From: Adiantum capillus-veneris
Lineage: Eukaryota > Streptophyta > Polypodiopsida > Polypodiales > Pteridaceae
DNA: 64,000 nucleotides
NCBI GenBank assembly: GCA_014529385.2
Contig: CM043969.1
Location: forward strand, 74,258,676-74,322,675
Reading direction: 5' to 3'
Position 1 is the stretch's first letter, and every line of letters begins with the position of its first letter. Made by a program: the position numbers and the translations under genes. The notes beneath the pieces were generated by a model that was not told where the DNA came from, did no database searches, and worked only from the letters and a program-made list of their open reading frames with translations. This document shows positions 45,920-57,136 of the stretch, piece after piece.

Positions 45920-47900
45920 ATAGAATCATAAAGTGCTTGGCCTTGGGACCAAATTTGTTCTATTTGAACAAGGATGGTTGAGTGAAAACAATGCATTGGC
46001 CTCAAATGTCATGCTAACATACTTGGTCCTAAGGCCATGCACTAATGCAAAGAGTGGGCTTGGTTGGTCCCAAGATCTTTGTCCCAAAGGAATGGCTGCA
46101 TGGTCAATCCAAAGGCCAAATCTGGATGATTCATCCCACAATGACGCTTGAACTTGGAACACACAAATTTTTCATGGTCCCATGACCATGCTTGGGTGCT
46201 AGCTCCTAAGATTATGATATGATGCTTGTGTTTGTTTCATATATCATGCTATGTTGGCTTCATGTTGTCACAATACTTTGAAAGATTGGATGGTTGGTCC
46301 TTGGACCAAGCTTGTTCTCTTGGAACAAGAATTCTCCCAAGAGCATGGTTCAGTGCAAAAATCATGCTCGCTTCCTTTACCATGCTAACATGCTTGGTCC
46401 AAAAGCCTTGCATGAATGTCAAGAGTGGGCATTGGTCCCATCTCTTTGTCCTAAGGACATGGTTGAAATCTTGATCCAAAGGAGAATTATGGATTATTCA
46501 TCTCACAATTATGGGGGACTTGAGTGCACAAAATCTCCATGGTCCCACGACCATGCTTGGATGATAGTTCTTAAGACCATGATATGATTCTCATTCCTCG
46601 GACTACACTTATATGCTTGGCCGCAATACTTTGACAACTTTGATGGTTGGTCCTAGGACCAAGCTTGTTCTCTTGGAACAAGGATGCTCTCAAGAAGATG
46701 GTTGAGTGTAGAAATCATGTTGGCTTCCTATACCATGCTAAGGCTTCCTATACCATGCTAATATTCTTGGTCCAAAGTCCATGCATGAATTCCAAGAGTG
46801 GGCATGGTCCGTCAAAAGACCTTTGTCCCAAAAAGGACATGGTTGGAAGCTTGATCCAAAGGCCAATTTTGGATGATTCATCCTAGGATGGTGCTTGAAC
46901 TTGAGTACATAAATTTTCCATGGTCCCATGACCATGCTTGGGTGCTAGCTGCTAAGATAATGATATGATGCTCATTAACATGCTCCAATTGAAAGCTTGG
47001 ATGGTTGGTCTTAGGACCAAGCTTGTTCTCTTGGAAAAAGGATGCTCCCAAGAGAGTGTTTGAGTGGAAAAATCATGTTGGGTTCATATAACTTGCTAAC
47101 ATGCTCATTTCCTAAGACCATGCAGGAATGCCAAGAGTGGGCATGGTTGGGCCCAAGGTCTTTGTCCAAGGATTTGGTGGGAAGCTTGACCCAAAGGCCA
47201 ATTTTAGATGCGTCATCACTCAAATTCTTGAACTTGAATGCACAAATTTTCCATGGTTCCACGACCATGGTTAGGTGCTAACTTATAAGACCATGATTTG
47301 ATGCTTGTTCCTAGGACAATACTCAAATGCATGGCCATGAGAGTTTGAAATCTTGGATGCTTTGTCCTAGAACCAAGATTGTTATTTTGGAACACTCTTG
47401 GAAAAAGGATGTTACCAAGACCATGGTTGATGAGTGAAAAAAAATATGTTGGCTTCCTATACCATACTAACATGATTATCCTTAAGGCCATTCATAAATG
47501 AAACAGTGGGCATGGTTAGTCTTTTGTCCCATTGACATTGTTAGATGTTTGATGATCCAAAAACCAATTTTGGATGCTTCGTCTGATGATAGTGCTTGAA
47601 CTTGATTGCAGACATTTTCCATGGTTCCACAATAATGCTTGGATGATAGCTCTTATGTTTTTGATATGATGCTCTTTCGCAAAACCACACTCAAATGCTT
47701 GGTCACTAGAATTTGAAATTTTGGATGCCTGGTCCTAGGACCATGCTTGTTCTCATGATAATGCTTCTTAGACAATATTTTGTTTTAGGAAAGTACTTAC
47801 GAGCCAATTCTTGGTCCAAAATGCAATCTAATGCTTCATCCTAATCCCATGCTTGAATGCACAAGTTCTACATAGTCCCATGACCATAGTTTGATCACAC
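45920..47900. repeat. ~357-bp tandem repeat, about 5.5 copies
   Basis: The landmark TTGGTCCTAGGACCAAGC and its variants recur near 45,937, 46,294, 46,647, 47,006, 47,364 and 47,731 (spacing 353-367). Other words keep their order in each unit: GGAACAAGGATG, CATGGTCCCATGACCATGCTT, and GATGATTCATCC. Divergence between units is considerable, so the array is old. Open frames in it are by-products of the repeat. Confidence 0.85.
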
Positions 47901-48242
47901 GATCTTGATAGGATATAGTGTGTTTGTCAAGGCCATGCTAGAATCCACATTATGAAGTGAGAATATCTTTGGTAAGACTTTTCTAGTATCCATAAGGAAT
48001 AGTGTACTTGTATCCTGCATTTTAAGAATGGTCGTTGGACCATACTATTTTAAGTAAGGTTTTCATGACAATTTTTCAATTACAAGTTTTAATATCCATT
48101 GAGAATTTGGTACTCTTTTAGCCTAATATATTTACAAATGATATTTTACTTTATTTCAATTTCTCTAAACTCTATGTTGTCTAAAATCTTCTTTCAAGAA
48201 CCTTTTATACTAAGGCCTCTACTTTTATTTGGATGGAATATA

Positions 48243-48862
48243 GGTATGGAACTTCAACCTGGAGACAAGGTGTACATGCTTCTAGGGAGGGAATGTGTTG
48301 GCATTGGTTTCATTTATAGAATAGATCCTGAAACTTGTTGCAATGGCACTAAGATTGGTGAGGGAAATCTATCAATATTTGTGGACAAATGTATGAAAGA
48401 TGTGGAACTTCCATTCTCAATCATGAATGCACAATATCTCCAAAATGAAATCTGGAGTTCTGTTCTTTGGTCTAAGGTGATTTTAATGCCTTTTGAAGGT
48501 CCATAAATGGAACATCACAAATGACAAATAGGATCAAAGGAGCCTTCAATTATGGATTCCATATCAGTGACATCTCTACACTCTAAACTAGAGAGCCTTA
48601 GAGGAGCAAAGATGTGATTTTGTGGAACAAGGAGAAAACCCAAGTCATATATAAGGGTGTTGTGTTATATGTAATGCCATATAACATTGTAAAATTTGAG
48701 GAACTTGGGAAGGATTGTGTTGGTGTCAAAGGTCACAAGACAATACACTACAAGTGGCCTATTATGCTAGTCACATTGCTATACCAAACTCCATTGCAAT
48801 TCTATGTGAATTTTGATGATGTTCATGATGTGATGGTGAACATGGTAGTGTTGAGAATTTAA
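48243..48862 (+). pseudogene. Two modules resembling a plant transposon-associated domain (DUF8039-like)
   Basis: After an acceptor-like ATATAG (48,242) a frame reads GDKVYMLLGRECVGIGFI, then CCNGTKIGEGNLSIFVDKC, ending at 48,506. A second frame (48,614-48,862) reads VILWNKEKTQVIYKGVVL, then EELGKDCVGVKGHK. Both follow the pattern V-x-L ... V-x-x-G-x-[IV] ... [IL]-G ... V, which I associate with the domain found beside plant En/Spm-type transposases. Family assignment is tentative, and stops separate the modules. Confidence 0.35.
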
Positions 48863-48869
48863 TGATTTC

Positions 48870-49640
48870 TCAAGAGTTGTAGCCCTAAAAAAAAGAGGCT
48901 ACACTTTTGTCAATAGAACTCCAAAGACAAAAGACCCACTAGTTTCTCTGTTTTACATGTCTATGGAATCAATGTAAAGGGTGTACTCAATTGATTTCTA
49001 TAAGAATAAATGTTGTCAACTTGCATATCATAACATTGTGGTGTGCATACGTCAGGATTATTGGAGCCAATCCCAAGAGACTCAAACAAACTATGTACAT
49101 GATGCGCTCTCTATGTCTTAGTGAAGAGATCTTAAGTCTAATGATGTTTGTTTGCTGAAAGAATGTTTTCAATATTGTTTTCAAGGGTTGTCTTAATGAA
49201 ATCTAGTGATGAAAGTTAAAAGAAATCATTGTTTTAATTGTGAAAAGAAAGTGGTAGTAATTAAACAACACAGAAATCATGTGTGAGTGTGGGGTGGTAA
49301 GTGGGGATTGACTAAGGTTGTCAATCATGGACGGGTGGACCTGATTAGTCAGGTAACTATCCATTCCCTCGCACTAAAACGTTTAGAAACTTCTTCACTT
49401 GGAGGAGGAATCCACCAATGATTGTGCCCTCACGTATGTTAGGGAGAAAAAAGCATTGGCTAAGGAAACCTTAATCTAATGATGGAAGTTATAGGGCCGG
49501 AATAGTTTAGTTGTTTTTCTATGGTCCCGTTTCCACTGCAATTCATGACTAGGTCTCCTTCTAGGGCTATAAACCTAAACCATTGTCAATGATAAGGGTG
49601 AATTCCCTGGAATTTTCTTGTTTAAGGACTCTGACTTTAG
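48870..49640. other. Non-coding stretch before gypsy E2
   Basis: I see no gene, repeat or LTR boundary here. The change to gypsy RNase H coding is at about 49,640, so E2 is 5' truncated. Confidence 0.4.
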
Positions 49641-49662
49641 TAGGCCTAGAGACCTGTCAGTG

Positions 49663-50213
49663 GTCCCATCCCGTTTTGGTGTCCCATCCCGTTTTGGTGT
49701 CGTCAGGTTTTGGGGACCTCACACTTATTCTAGCCGACGATTGAACATGGTGGAAAAGAATTACACCACCACTGAAAGAGAAGGACTAGGAATGATCTAT
49801 GCCGTTAAAAAGTATAGACATTACTTATTAGCCAACAAGTTTGTGTTCTTTGTAGAACACCAATCTTTGTTGTATTTAGTCAACAAGCCATGCAGCACAG
49901 GGAGAATAGTGAGATAGTTCATCATTCTTCTGGAACTTGATTTCACTGTGGTTGTAAAAAAAGGCACTACACATCAACGAGGAGATCATTTGTCAAGGAT
50001 TGTTTCAGGAGAATCACCTAAAGGGGTAGACGATGATCTATCATATGCCTATTTGTTCTCCGTGGAAATGATACCTAGATGGTCGGAAAACATTGTGTCA
50101 TTGATGACATTGGCTCAAGTGGATTCACAAATACCACTTCCTATCACGATCAGATTAATCGAGCAATCGGCTATGTATCAATTACTAGGTGGTAGGCTAT
50201 ACAAAAGAAATTG
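49663..50213 (+). pseudogene. E2 RNase H and connection region
   Basis: SSRRLNMVEKNYTTTEREGL then AVKKYRHYLLANKFVFFV is the standard gypsy RNase H middle region, followed by EHQSLLYLVNK and, in the next frame, THQRGDHLSR. A stop near 49,915 and loss of the first catalytic region break it. An 18-bp word, GTCCCATCCCGTTTTGGT, is duplicated at its start (about 49,662-49,700). Confidence 0.75.
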
Positions 50214-50219
50214 AGATAG

Positions 50220-50805
50220 GATAATGCTTTTATGCATTAATTCTGAAGAAAAAGAACAATACTTAAGTCAAGCACATGTTACCATAGTAGTACTTCACTT
50301 TGCGGAAGACCAAAATATGCAACGAATCTTGAGACTTGGAGTATTTTGGCCGACTATGAGGAGAGATGTTTGATCTTTTGTAAAGGATTTCTCTCAAAGT
50401 CAAAAACAAACACCCATACCTCATGTAACATTATTTCAAATGTCATATGTTTCTAAGTGGAGTAATTATCTCGTTACTTACTTATCGAGCCGAACATTTC
50501 CTAAGGATATGAGTAAACGCCGTCAAAGAGCAATTGAAATGGAAGCAAGAGACTATGCTCTTATTGGGAACCAATTGTATCAAAGAGATAAATATCAACA
50601 TTTTCATCTTTGTGCAAATGAAAACGAGTATACTCCGATTATAGAACAAGCACATGTTGGATTAGCCAGAGGTCACTTTTCTAGTGAGACCACTGCAAGA
50701 GCAATCTTGATGGCAGGCATATGGTGGCCAGCAATTTTTGCAGATGCCAAGAATATGTTCGAAGGTGTGATGCTTGTCAACGAGAAAAAATGCCAGCACG
50801 AGTAG
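50220..50805 (+). pseudogene. E2 tandem integrase zinc fingers (H2C2 twice)
   Basis: First copy near 50,260-50,400: QAHVTIVVLHF, RILRLGVFWPTMRRDV, then a pair of expected Cys replaced (DFSQSQK). Second copy near 50,640-50,800: QAHVGLARGHF, AILMAGIWWPAIFADA, then, one frame away after a one-base shift near 50,762, RRCDACQREK with both Cys. The spacer (50,440-50,600) is a conserved-looking stretch, YLSSRTFPKDMSKRRQRAIE. Confidence 0.65.
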
Positions 50806-51466
50806 ATAGCATGCCCTTAAGACCAATGATGGAGGCTAGAGCTTTTGCAAATGGGGTATAGATTTTGTTGGACCAATACAACCACCTGCTTATAGAACCC
50901 AAGCTCAATATATCATTGTAGCTACGAACTATTTGACCAAGTGGGCCGAGGCTAAAACAACTCAAAAGAATGATGCCAGAACCACTGCTGCATTCTTATA
51001 TGAGTATGTATTCATGAGATATGGACTGCCAATAGAGATTGTCAGTGATGATCAGGGAACTCATTTCCTCAATGAGGTAATAGAGTATTTGCTTAATGAG
51101 TTTATGGTTGACATCCATAACAAATCAGTTCTCTATCACCCACAAGCAAACGGACAAGCTGAGCATACGAATAAAATTCTTAGCTCGGTGCTGACTAAAG
51201 TGGTTAGTTCAGGAAGGACAGACTGGGAAATGAATCTCCATGCTGCTCTATGGGCTTATCAAGTTTCATTCAAAACAGCTTTAAATGCTACACCCTTTAA
51301 CCTTGTTTATGGTCTTGATGCCATACTTCCAATAGAATTTCTATTGCCGACATTAAGGGTAGCACAGAATCTTGAGTGGACTCGACATGAATTGTCAGAA
51401 AGACTCAAAGATTTGGAAAAGCTAGACGAGCAAAGGCTAATTGCTATAGCTCATATCTATGTATAA
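50806..51466 (+). pseudogene. E2 integrase core
   Basis: Catalytic triad in order: Asp in IDFVGPI (about 50,858), Asp in IVSDDQGTHF (about 51,045), Glu in GQAEHTNKI (about 51,160). A one-base deletion near 50,850 puts the first Asp out of frame. The rest (50,933-51,466) is open and ends with the usual VYGLDAILPIEF. Confidence 0.8.
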
Positions 51467-51992
51467 AAGCAGAAACAAACAGTTTTTTGATTCCCACTTA
51501 ATCACAAAAATCTTCAAGAAAGGGGACTTAGTTTTAGTCTATTCCCTTAAGCAGCACATTCCCAAGTTTAAGAAAAAGGGAAATGGACCATTTATCATTG
51601 AAGATGTATCTCCAAGTAGAGCATTAAAATTGTCCACCCTAGATGGTGAACCAATGGCTAATTGGATTAGTGAATGTCGTTTAACGAAACACAATTTACC
51701 ACTAACAAATGAATTGCTAGAAAGAATGCATGCAGCCAAACAAAGGAAGATCAAATGACAGCAGGTTATGGATGAAGCCCAAGAGGAAGCTTGGCTTTGG
51801 GTACTCAAGCAAAAATCTGCTTTCAAGAATCAACAGATACCGATTCCCATCAACACTCTGGAAATAGATGATCCACAATGGGAATTACCTAAAGACGCAG
51901 TTTCAATAGATGATGACTGGCTAGATGAAATGGACCTGTGCATCAAAGTACAGCTCAACAATCATAGCACCAATGCTTTGGTCGACACATGA
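51459..51992 (+). pseudogene. E2 integrase carboxyl end leading into a retropepsin-like domain
   Basis: KKGDLVLVYSLKQHIPKFKK and GNGPFIIEDV form the SH3-like integrase tail. After a linker with Glu-, Trp- and Asp-rich segments the sequence reads CIKVQLNNHSTNALVDT, then stop TGA, then A-R. The retropepsin active site D-[ST]-G-A appears with its Gly codon mutated to TGA. This second protease lies downstream of integrase. Confidence 0.7.
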
Positions 51993-52256
51993 GCTAGAGT
52001 AATGCAGTTAGTTATTCCACATACAAGAAGGCCACAAGTCAAGCATTGACGGCAGGAATAGCGACAATCAAAGGATGCAACAAGAACCCAACTCCAACAT
52101 TGGGAGTAGTCAACTTGAACTTGATAATACACGGATGTTCATGTCCTCATCAGTTTGTATGCTTACCAGATGAACACATGAATAAAATGATGATTCTTGG
52201 AATTCCCTGGATGCGAACATACAAAGCAGTACCAGATTGAGATACAAATCAGCTAA
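51993..52256 (+). pseudogene. E2 downstream retropepsin, carboxyl half
   Basis: GVVNLNLIIHGCSCPHQFV followed by KMMILGIPWMRTYKA is the strand-plus-flap signature of retropepsins (I-L-G-x-P-W). With the D-T-stop-A site before it, a whole ~100-residue protease domain is recognisable. Confidence 0.65.
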
Positions 52257-53002
52257 AGCTATCACCTAAAGGAGAGTAACTCATTGTTCCAATTGCACCA
52301 AGCAAGGAAGAATGGAAAAGAAGCAATCAGCAGACCAAACCACGAAGTAGTCAATCTTCTCCATCCCCTCGACAATCAAATGCTACAAGTAGCATGCAAG
52401 GAGTCAGGAAAATTTGGGTACCAAAAGCACAACTTAAGGATAAACCGATTCAGATCTGGGTGACTAAAACTTCACCGCCGCCGACAAAACAAAAGAAGGT
52501 TCCAAGGGTTAAAACACAGAGACGAGCATCTCCGCGCAAGGAACCTAACATGGAAATGGTTTGGAAGAAAAAGGAGCACTTATCTTCTCCACAAATCGTA
52601 AAACCAATCAAGCAATGGCGAGTTAAGTCTCAAAAGACTCCACCACACCATGCAGCACCGAGCCGACCAAGATACCAATGGCGAGAAAAAGCTCGACAAC
52701 AGTCAAAATTGCTACCAACAACTCAAGCAATCAGTGTGCTGAAGCATCAGGATGGTACAATCAAACAGAGAGCACACAAGCTACAAGATTTTCTCTTTGG
52801 AAGACATCAGCAACAAACCTCAATATCGGAAACCCTTGAGTTAATTACTCAAGACCCAACTCTTACACAACATATTGGTTTGAATTGCATTGATCTTCAT
52901 AGCATGGTAGAGTCAACCACGGCTATGCATAGACACGATTGTTCAACCTATGCACACAGTCGTCTCGGAGTACGCCATCTAGGAGGGGTGGAAGGGCACT
53001 AA
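52257..53002 (+). pseudogene. E2 basic W-x-P-K region
   Basis: A 202-codon open frame (52,394-53,002) preceded by an interrupted one. It is strongly basic (Lys, Arg, Gln, Pro) with RKIWVPKAQL, IQIWVTKTS, MVWKKKEH, QWRVKSQ, YQWREKAR, and a Y/G-type motif LKHQDGTIKQR near 52,740. It is inferred to bind nucleic acid; no known domain. Confidence 0.6.
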
Positions 53003-53057
53003 GTACTAAGTACTAAGTAATTAAGGGCAATGTTTGAAGAGGGAGGAAAAAGTTCGA
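53003..53057 (+). promoter_or_regulatory. E2 3' leader and purine tract
   Basis: A triplicated TAAGTAC word near 53,000-53,020, then a purine run GAAGAGGGAGGAAAAAG ending just before the LTR start TGTTAACGTGTG at 53,058. Confidence 0.5.
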
Positions 53058-54629
53058 TGTTAACGTGTGATTTTTTACAAAATTACCTAATAATTCCCGT
53101 ATAATTCATCATCAAGGAAAAATTCACAAATAATATCTTCCCGATGAGTGTAAATAGTGTATATACTATTAAAAAATCGTAAAAAATAGTCCGTTTTTGG
53201 GTATTTTCCATCATTTTTATTGATAAGGAGACTTAAAAATATAAAAATCCAGCAAAAAACAATAAAGCTATGTTTTTCAATGGATTTCCTTAATTATTGG
53301 ATTTTTACTTTACTTTTTTAGAACATTTTACTATTTTCTTTGATTTTTTTAAATAAACAGATCAAAAATTAATAATAAATAGCAGGGAAGCTCATATGGA
53401 AAATTGAAAGACACGATGGTGATAAAAAAGACAAGGCGAACAAGCACAAAAATTTTCAATGAAATCAAAAGATGGAAGCGGAAAGCCTAAATTAGGCGGC
53501 CAGGTCTACTTTTGCAAAATTCTTGCAGAATGAGCTACAGGAATCCGATCAGGGAAATTTTTGAGTCTAACATAGATTTCACGGCCTAGTAGGACTAATA
53601 CGGGCATCTGGGGAAATTTGGTTGGGAAGTCCGGGTATAGATAGCCAAGGTATGCTAAAACCACCTCATTTCCACTTGGACCCTTTGAAAAGAGAGATTT
53701 CGGCATCTTTCGCGCGACTTTTTTGGAGCCCATAGTTGACCATTTTCAGTGCCGTTTCACACGAGACATGAGGGGTAAGTTCTTTACTCGACAATGATAC
53801 ATTTTCTATGGCTGGTAGCTAGTCTAAAGCCCTAGAAAAAACCTTAGAAACCGAGCAGTGCACGAAGACCTACGACCTAAAACTGACCATAGCGGCTTGC
53901 CAGCTTGACCAAATCAGATGGGATTTAAACCATAGCATGCCCTATGTTGGACGGATATGCCGCAACGGACATCAGCATAGCGAGAACTCACCTAACATTT
54001 AATGTCAGCTAAGGACGAAGCTCGACCCGCAAGCGCGTGGAAGCAAGCATAAGGTGTCAACCTACACTCGACCGACTCCTAACTAATTCCTACAGAGGTC
54101 TCTACCAATTGTCTAAGTCACAGCCTTCAAGAGTGCATAAGAGGAAACTTCCTACAACGCTTTCTAGAGCCGAATACCCATCAAACAATCTCGAAACACC
54201 ATAGAACTTGAAGGAGACCCTACTACAATGTAGGTATCGGCGCGTAGCTCTCGTCGGGGGCAACACGCTACACTTCTTCACACTAGATTCTGACCACCGG
54301 AGCATACATAGCGTCAAGATGAAGCTCGCACTCTCTCTCTCGTACACAGTACGCTCACTCACAAACTTCAAAACTTGTTTTAAAATGACAAAAGGTTTCT
54401 CATTAAGGTCAAAAAGTGGTATATATACCTTACAATTTCTCAAACCCTAAATTTTCAAAATCAACCATCTACTCAATCTAACTATCAAAACTGGGATACA
54501 ATCTGGAAACTTCTGTAAGTCCCAATAATTACAAGGTGAAAAATCAGGTTTTCCTCAATGAATGAATAATTACAAAAAACAATAATCCTCCGGGTAGTTA
54601 CTGTCGTGGGGTGTGTCCAGCTTCTAACA
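53058..54629. repeat. LTR-like non-coding DNA shared by E2 and element D
   Basis: Both edges look like LTR starts: TGTTAACGTGTG at 53,058 on the plus strand (after E2's purine tract) and TGTTAGAAGCTGG at 54,629 on the minus strand (after D's purine tract). One LTR cannot have two orientations, so two LTRs probably abut somewhere inside. The boundary is not visible. A palindromic TATA-like GGTATATATACC lies at about 54,420, about 200 bp inside D's LTR, as expected for a promoter. Confidence 0.5.
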
Positions 54630-54640
54630 CTCCCCCCCTC
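54630..54640 (-). promoter_or_regulatory. Polypurine tract of element D
   Basis: Minus-strand GAGGGGGGGAG directly before the LTR start TGTTAGAAGC. Confidence 0.75.
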
Positions 54641-54689
54641 ATTACTCATGTCGTCCCTGACATGGCCTTGATCTGCTGCTTCATCTTAT

Positions 54690-55871
54690 CGTTTCTCGCA
54701 TCTTTAGCAGTGATTCGTACCTGGCATGTAGGTTCAGCATTTTTGGGCCAAAGATGTCAGTATTTATGGTGAAGAACCTTGTATAGAATGCTTCTTCAAA
54801 ATCCTTGAGGTGATAGGATGGTAGAAACATGATCCTTTGATACAGCGCATGTATCACCTCCTTGGAAGGCTGACCTGACAGATCATAGGCGCATCTCTAT
54901 GTATCCAGGAAGAAGAATATGCTGTCGGTCACCTGGCCTAGCTTGAAGGTCTCGAACACTGCTAAGATGATTCTGCAGACTTTTCTCATCATAATGCATG
55001 TAAGGCCAGGTGAGCCAGTGAACAACTTTATGGCGTCCGTTAGGGTTTTCACCATGTATTGGACACTTATTCTCTCACCTGCCTTCACGCCGGGCAGCTT
55101 TGGGTAGTTCAGCCAAGCTGGTTGGCTTCTTTGCAAAATTTCCTGTGCCTTCCATGTCCTAACCCTTGGTAGAGGACAAAAGCTGAGGTTGTCTCTGATA
55201 TTTTTAGGTGCCTCTACCAAGTGGATTAGGTATTGTGGGTACTTTGTGAGCCAAGCCTTCCTCCACTTTGGCTGAGAATCCACAATAAGCTTAACTCCTT
55301 TTGGCTTTGAGGTGTCTTCATTGTAGAGAGGTACAGCTGGCTCTTCTCTGATCCACTTGTTTATTGTAGCTGCCTCATATTTCAGCAATGGATATGGGAG
55401 AGAGGGTTGAAGCCACTCGTGCCTGAGATTGCTGGCGTCGATCTTCTGAATGGTCATAGATTTGAAGACCCTCTGCCCCCACTCCCAGGCTTTCTTCGTG
55501 GTTTCTCTGAGCTCTTCCTCTATTGCCTTACGCAATTTTTCCTCCTCTTCTTGTGTTAGATCCTGTGGCTCTTGAGAGGATCCTGCTATGCTTTCCTCTT
55601 GCATGGGTGTGTCCACAGGATCTACCACATTTTCAAGGTGGATGCCCTCATTGGCGGCTGGCCCTGAGCTTTCTGCCTCTCCTCCTTGTTGGCCTTTCAA
55701 CTCCTCAATTTTCCTGAGGAGTGTTTGCTTTTCCGCTTCAGCTTGTCCGCCCATATTCACGAGGAGGTCATTAAGTTCGGCGTTTATTCTTTCCGCCTCC
55801 TCGAGCTTTATCTTCATGCTTTCCATTTCTTCTTGCAGGGCTTTTTGGCCCTCTTCCATTCTAGTTTGCAT
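54690..55871 (-). pseudogene. Element D polyprotein, carboxyl part
   Basis: 324 open codons (55,871-54,897) start with a coiled coil (EEMESMKIKLEEAERINAEL). An acidic linker follows, then a globular-looking domain (WGQRVFKSMTIQKIDASNLR, KGVKLIVDSQPKWRKAWLTK, LPGVKAGERISVQYMVKTL). After the stop at 54,897 homologous-looking coding goes on (SKEVIHALYQRIMFLPSYHL, INTDIFGPKMLNLHARYESL) to about 54,690. I do not recognise the globular domain. Confidence 0.5.
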
Positions 55872-55873
55872 GA

Positions 55874-56530
55874 CTATAGGTGGCCTTCAGCCATCATTAA
55901 CCTCTGCTTTTTCTCGAGAGTCAGTTCTTTCTGAAGTTCTTGCATTTGCTCTTCGTAGAGTTGACTCTCAGAAATGATTTGAGTCGAGCTCGTAGCTCTG
56001 ACTCTAGCAGGTGATGCTCGCAGCCTTTCGATGGTTTGATCTTTGAATTTTAGTTGGTCTTTGAGCTCAAGGACTTCATCTAGGCTTGCTTCTTGTTCTA
56101 TCTCTGCTCTCTCCTTGGCATTCCTCATGGCCTCTACTTCTTTTGTTTTTTCTGCCAGCTGTAGCGTCAGATTATCTCGTTCTTTTTCGGCATCTCGCAA
56201 TGACTTGCTGAGCTGCTGACACTCTTCTTCAACTGCTTGTATTCTTTTTTTTACTGCCTCATTTGCGTCTTCCAGTGCTTGGTAGTTTTGTAGAGCCCTT
56301 GCCAAGCTGGCCTGGAGGTCAGCTTCTCTCTCCTTTTGCCCTTGGATTTGTGCCTGCAGAGAATCCCTTTCCATTTTGATCTTTTCTTCGGTGGCTTTGA
56401 GAGTTATCATCTCTTTCTCTGAAGCCATGGATTGTGCCCTCAATCTGGCTAGCTTTGTCATCACCACATCCCAGTCATTGGAGGGCGGGTGCAGGTCTAC
56501 CGTGTCGGTAGCAATTTCTTTTAGCTCCAC
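55874..56530 (-). pseudogene. Element D polyprotein, long coiled coil
   Basis: 218 codons of nearly continuous heptads (ASEKEMITLKATEEKIKMER, DAEKERDNLTLQLAEKTKEV). A short frame change near 55,872 separates it from the next coiled coil, which continues the same heptads. Confidence 0.6.
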
Positions 56531-57128
56531 TAGCCTGATGCCTTACATTTGTTCTTTAGGCCCTGTCCTCGCCAAGTCGAATGCGACTGTGGTGGCGTCT
56601 TCCTTCGTATAGCCTGCAGAGCTAGCAGGTCCAAAAATGCATAGTAAGCCTCATCCAATCCTTTTTGCTCAGTTTCAGGCCTGACCTCTTTTTTTTGCTC
56701 TGGTTCCTGTCGTTGCTCTTGATCTTGTGCTTGCCTTTCTTCTCTGTCCTCAGCCTCCTTATCTTCCTGTGGAGGGCTGCTAGGAGGTGGTGAGGGCGGT
56801 GGTGATGGCTGTGGGCTGGGTTTAGGGCTATCTAGTAAAGTTGCAGGTTTGCCCTTTAATTCCCTGTCTGCTTTTGTTTTTCTTTCTCTTTCTTAGCTTT
56901 CTTGTTCATCTAGCAATTTCTGCCTTATCTGCTCTACTTCCTCCTCTGTGAAAGGGACATGGGGAATGTTTTCTGCTCTGCAGCATCAAGAATCTCAAAA
57001 CTCTTGATATAATCTTCAAAACGGTCCCTTTGCACTCTTCTGGATGATCCGGACATAGACTCGAGAGATGGCTTCCAGAGTTCGTTTAAATCACCCTTGA
57101 GGGCTCTCTCTGCTTGAAAACTCTCCAT
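56531..57128 (-). pseudogene. Element D polyprotein, proline-rich and acidic linker
   Basis: A frame from 57,128 (MESFQAERALKGDLNELWKP) breaks near 56,934. Downstream an interrupted frame reads a Pro/Ser-rich stretch (PSPQPSPPPSPPPSSPPQED, about 56,770-56,825) and a Glu/Gln-rich stretch. Probably disordered. Confidence 0.5.
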
Positions 57129-57136
57129 CAGCCTCT

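Larger units (their letters stand above)
49640..53057 (+). mobile_element. Gypsy E2: 5'-truncated Ty3/gypsy element
   Basis: Plus-strand order: RNase H, a degenerate H2C2 finger, an intact-looking H2C2 finger, integrase core, integrase carboxyl end, retropepsin-like domain, basic W-x-P-K region, purine-rich tract, LTR start at 53,058. Gag and RT are missing. Close similarity to element E (61,169-61,774) places both in one lineage. Several frameshifts make it inactive. Confidence 0.8.

Noticed and set aside
46294-47491. Several ~80-codon frames with similar starts (MVLGPSLFSWNK)
   Set aside because: Their similarity comes from the ~357-bp tandem repeat; frames are not kept between units.
54200-54450. 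Open frames on both strands at the left of element D
   Set aside because: They lie within the predicted LTR, overlap each other antisense and cross the TATA-like site; no domain.
53058-54629. A single 1,572-bp LTR with TG...CA ends
   Set aside because: Its two ends are defined by purine tracts of elements on opposite strands, so one LTR in one orientation cannot explain both.
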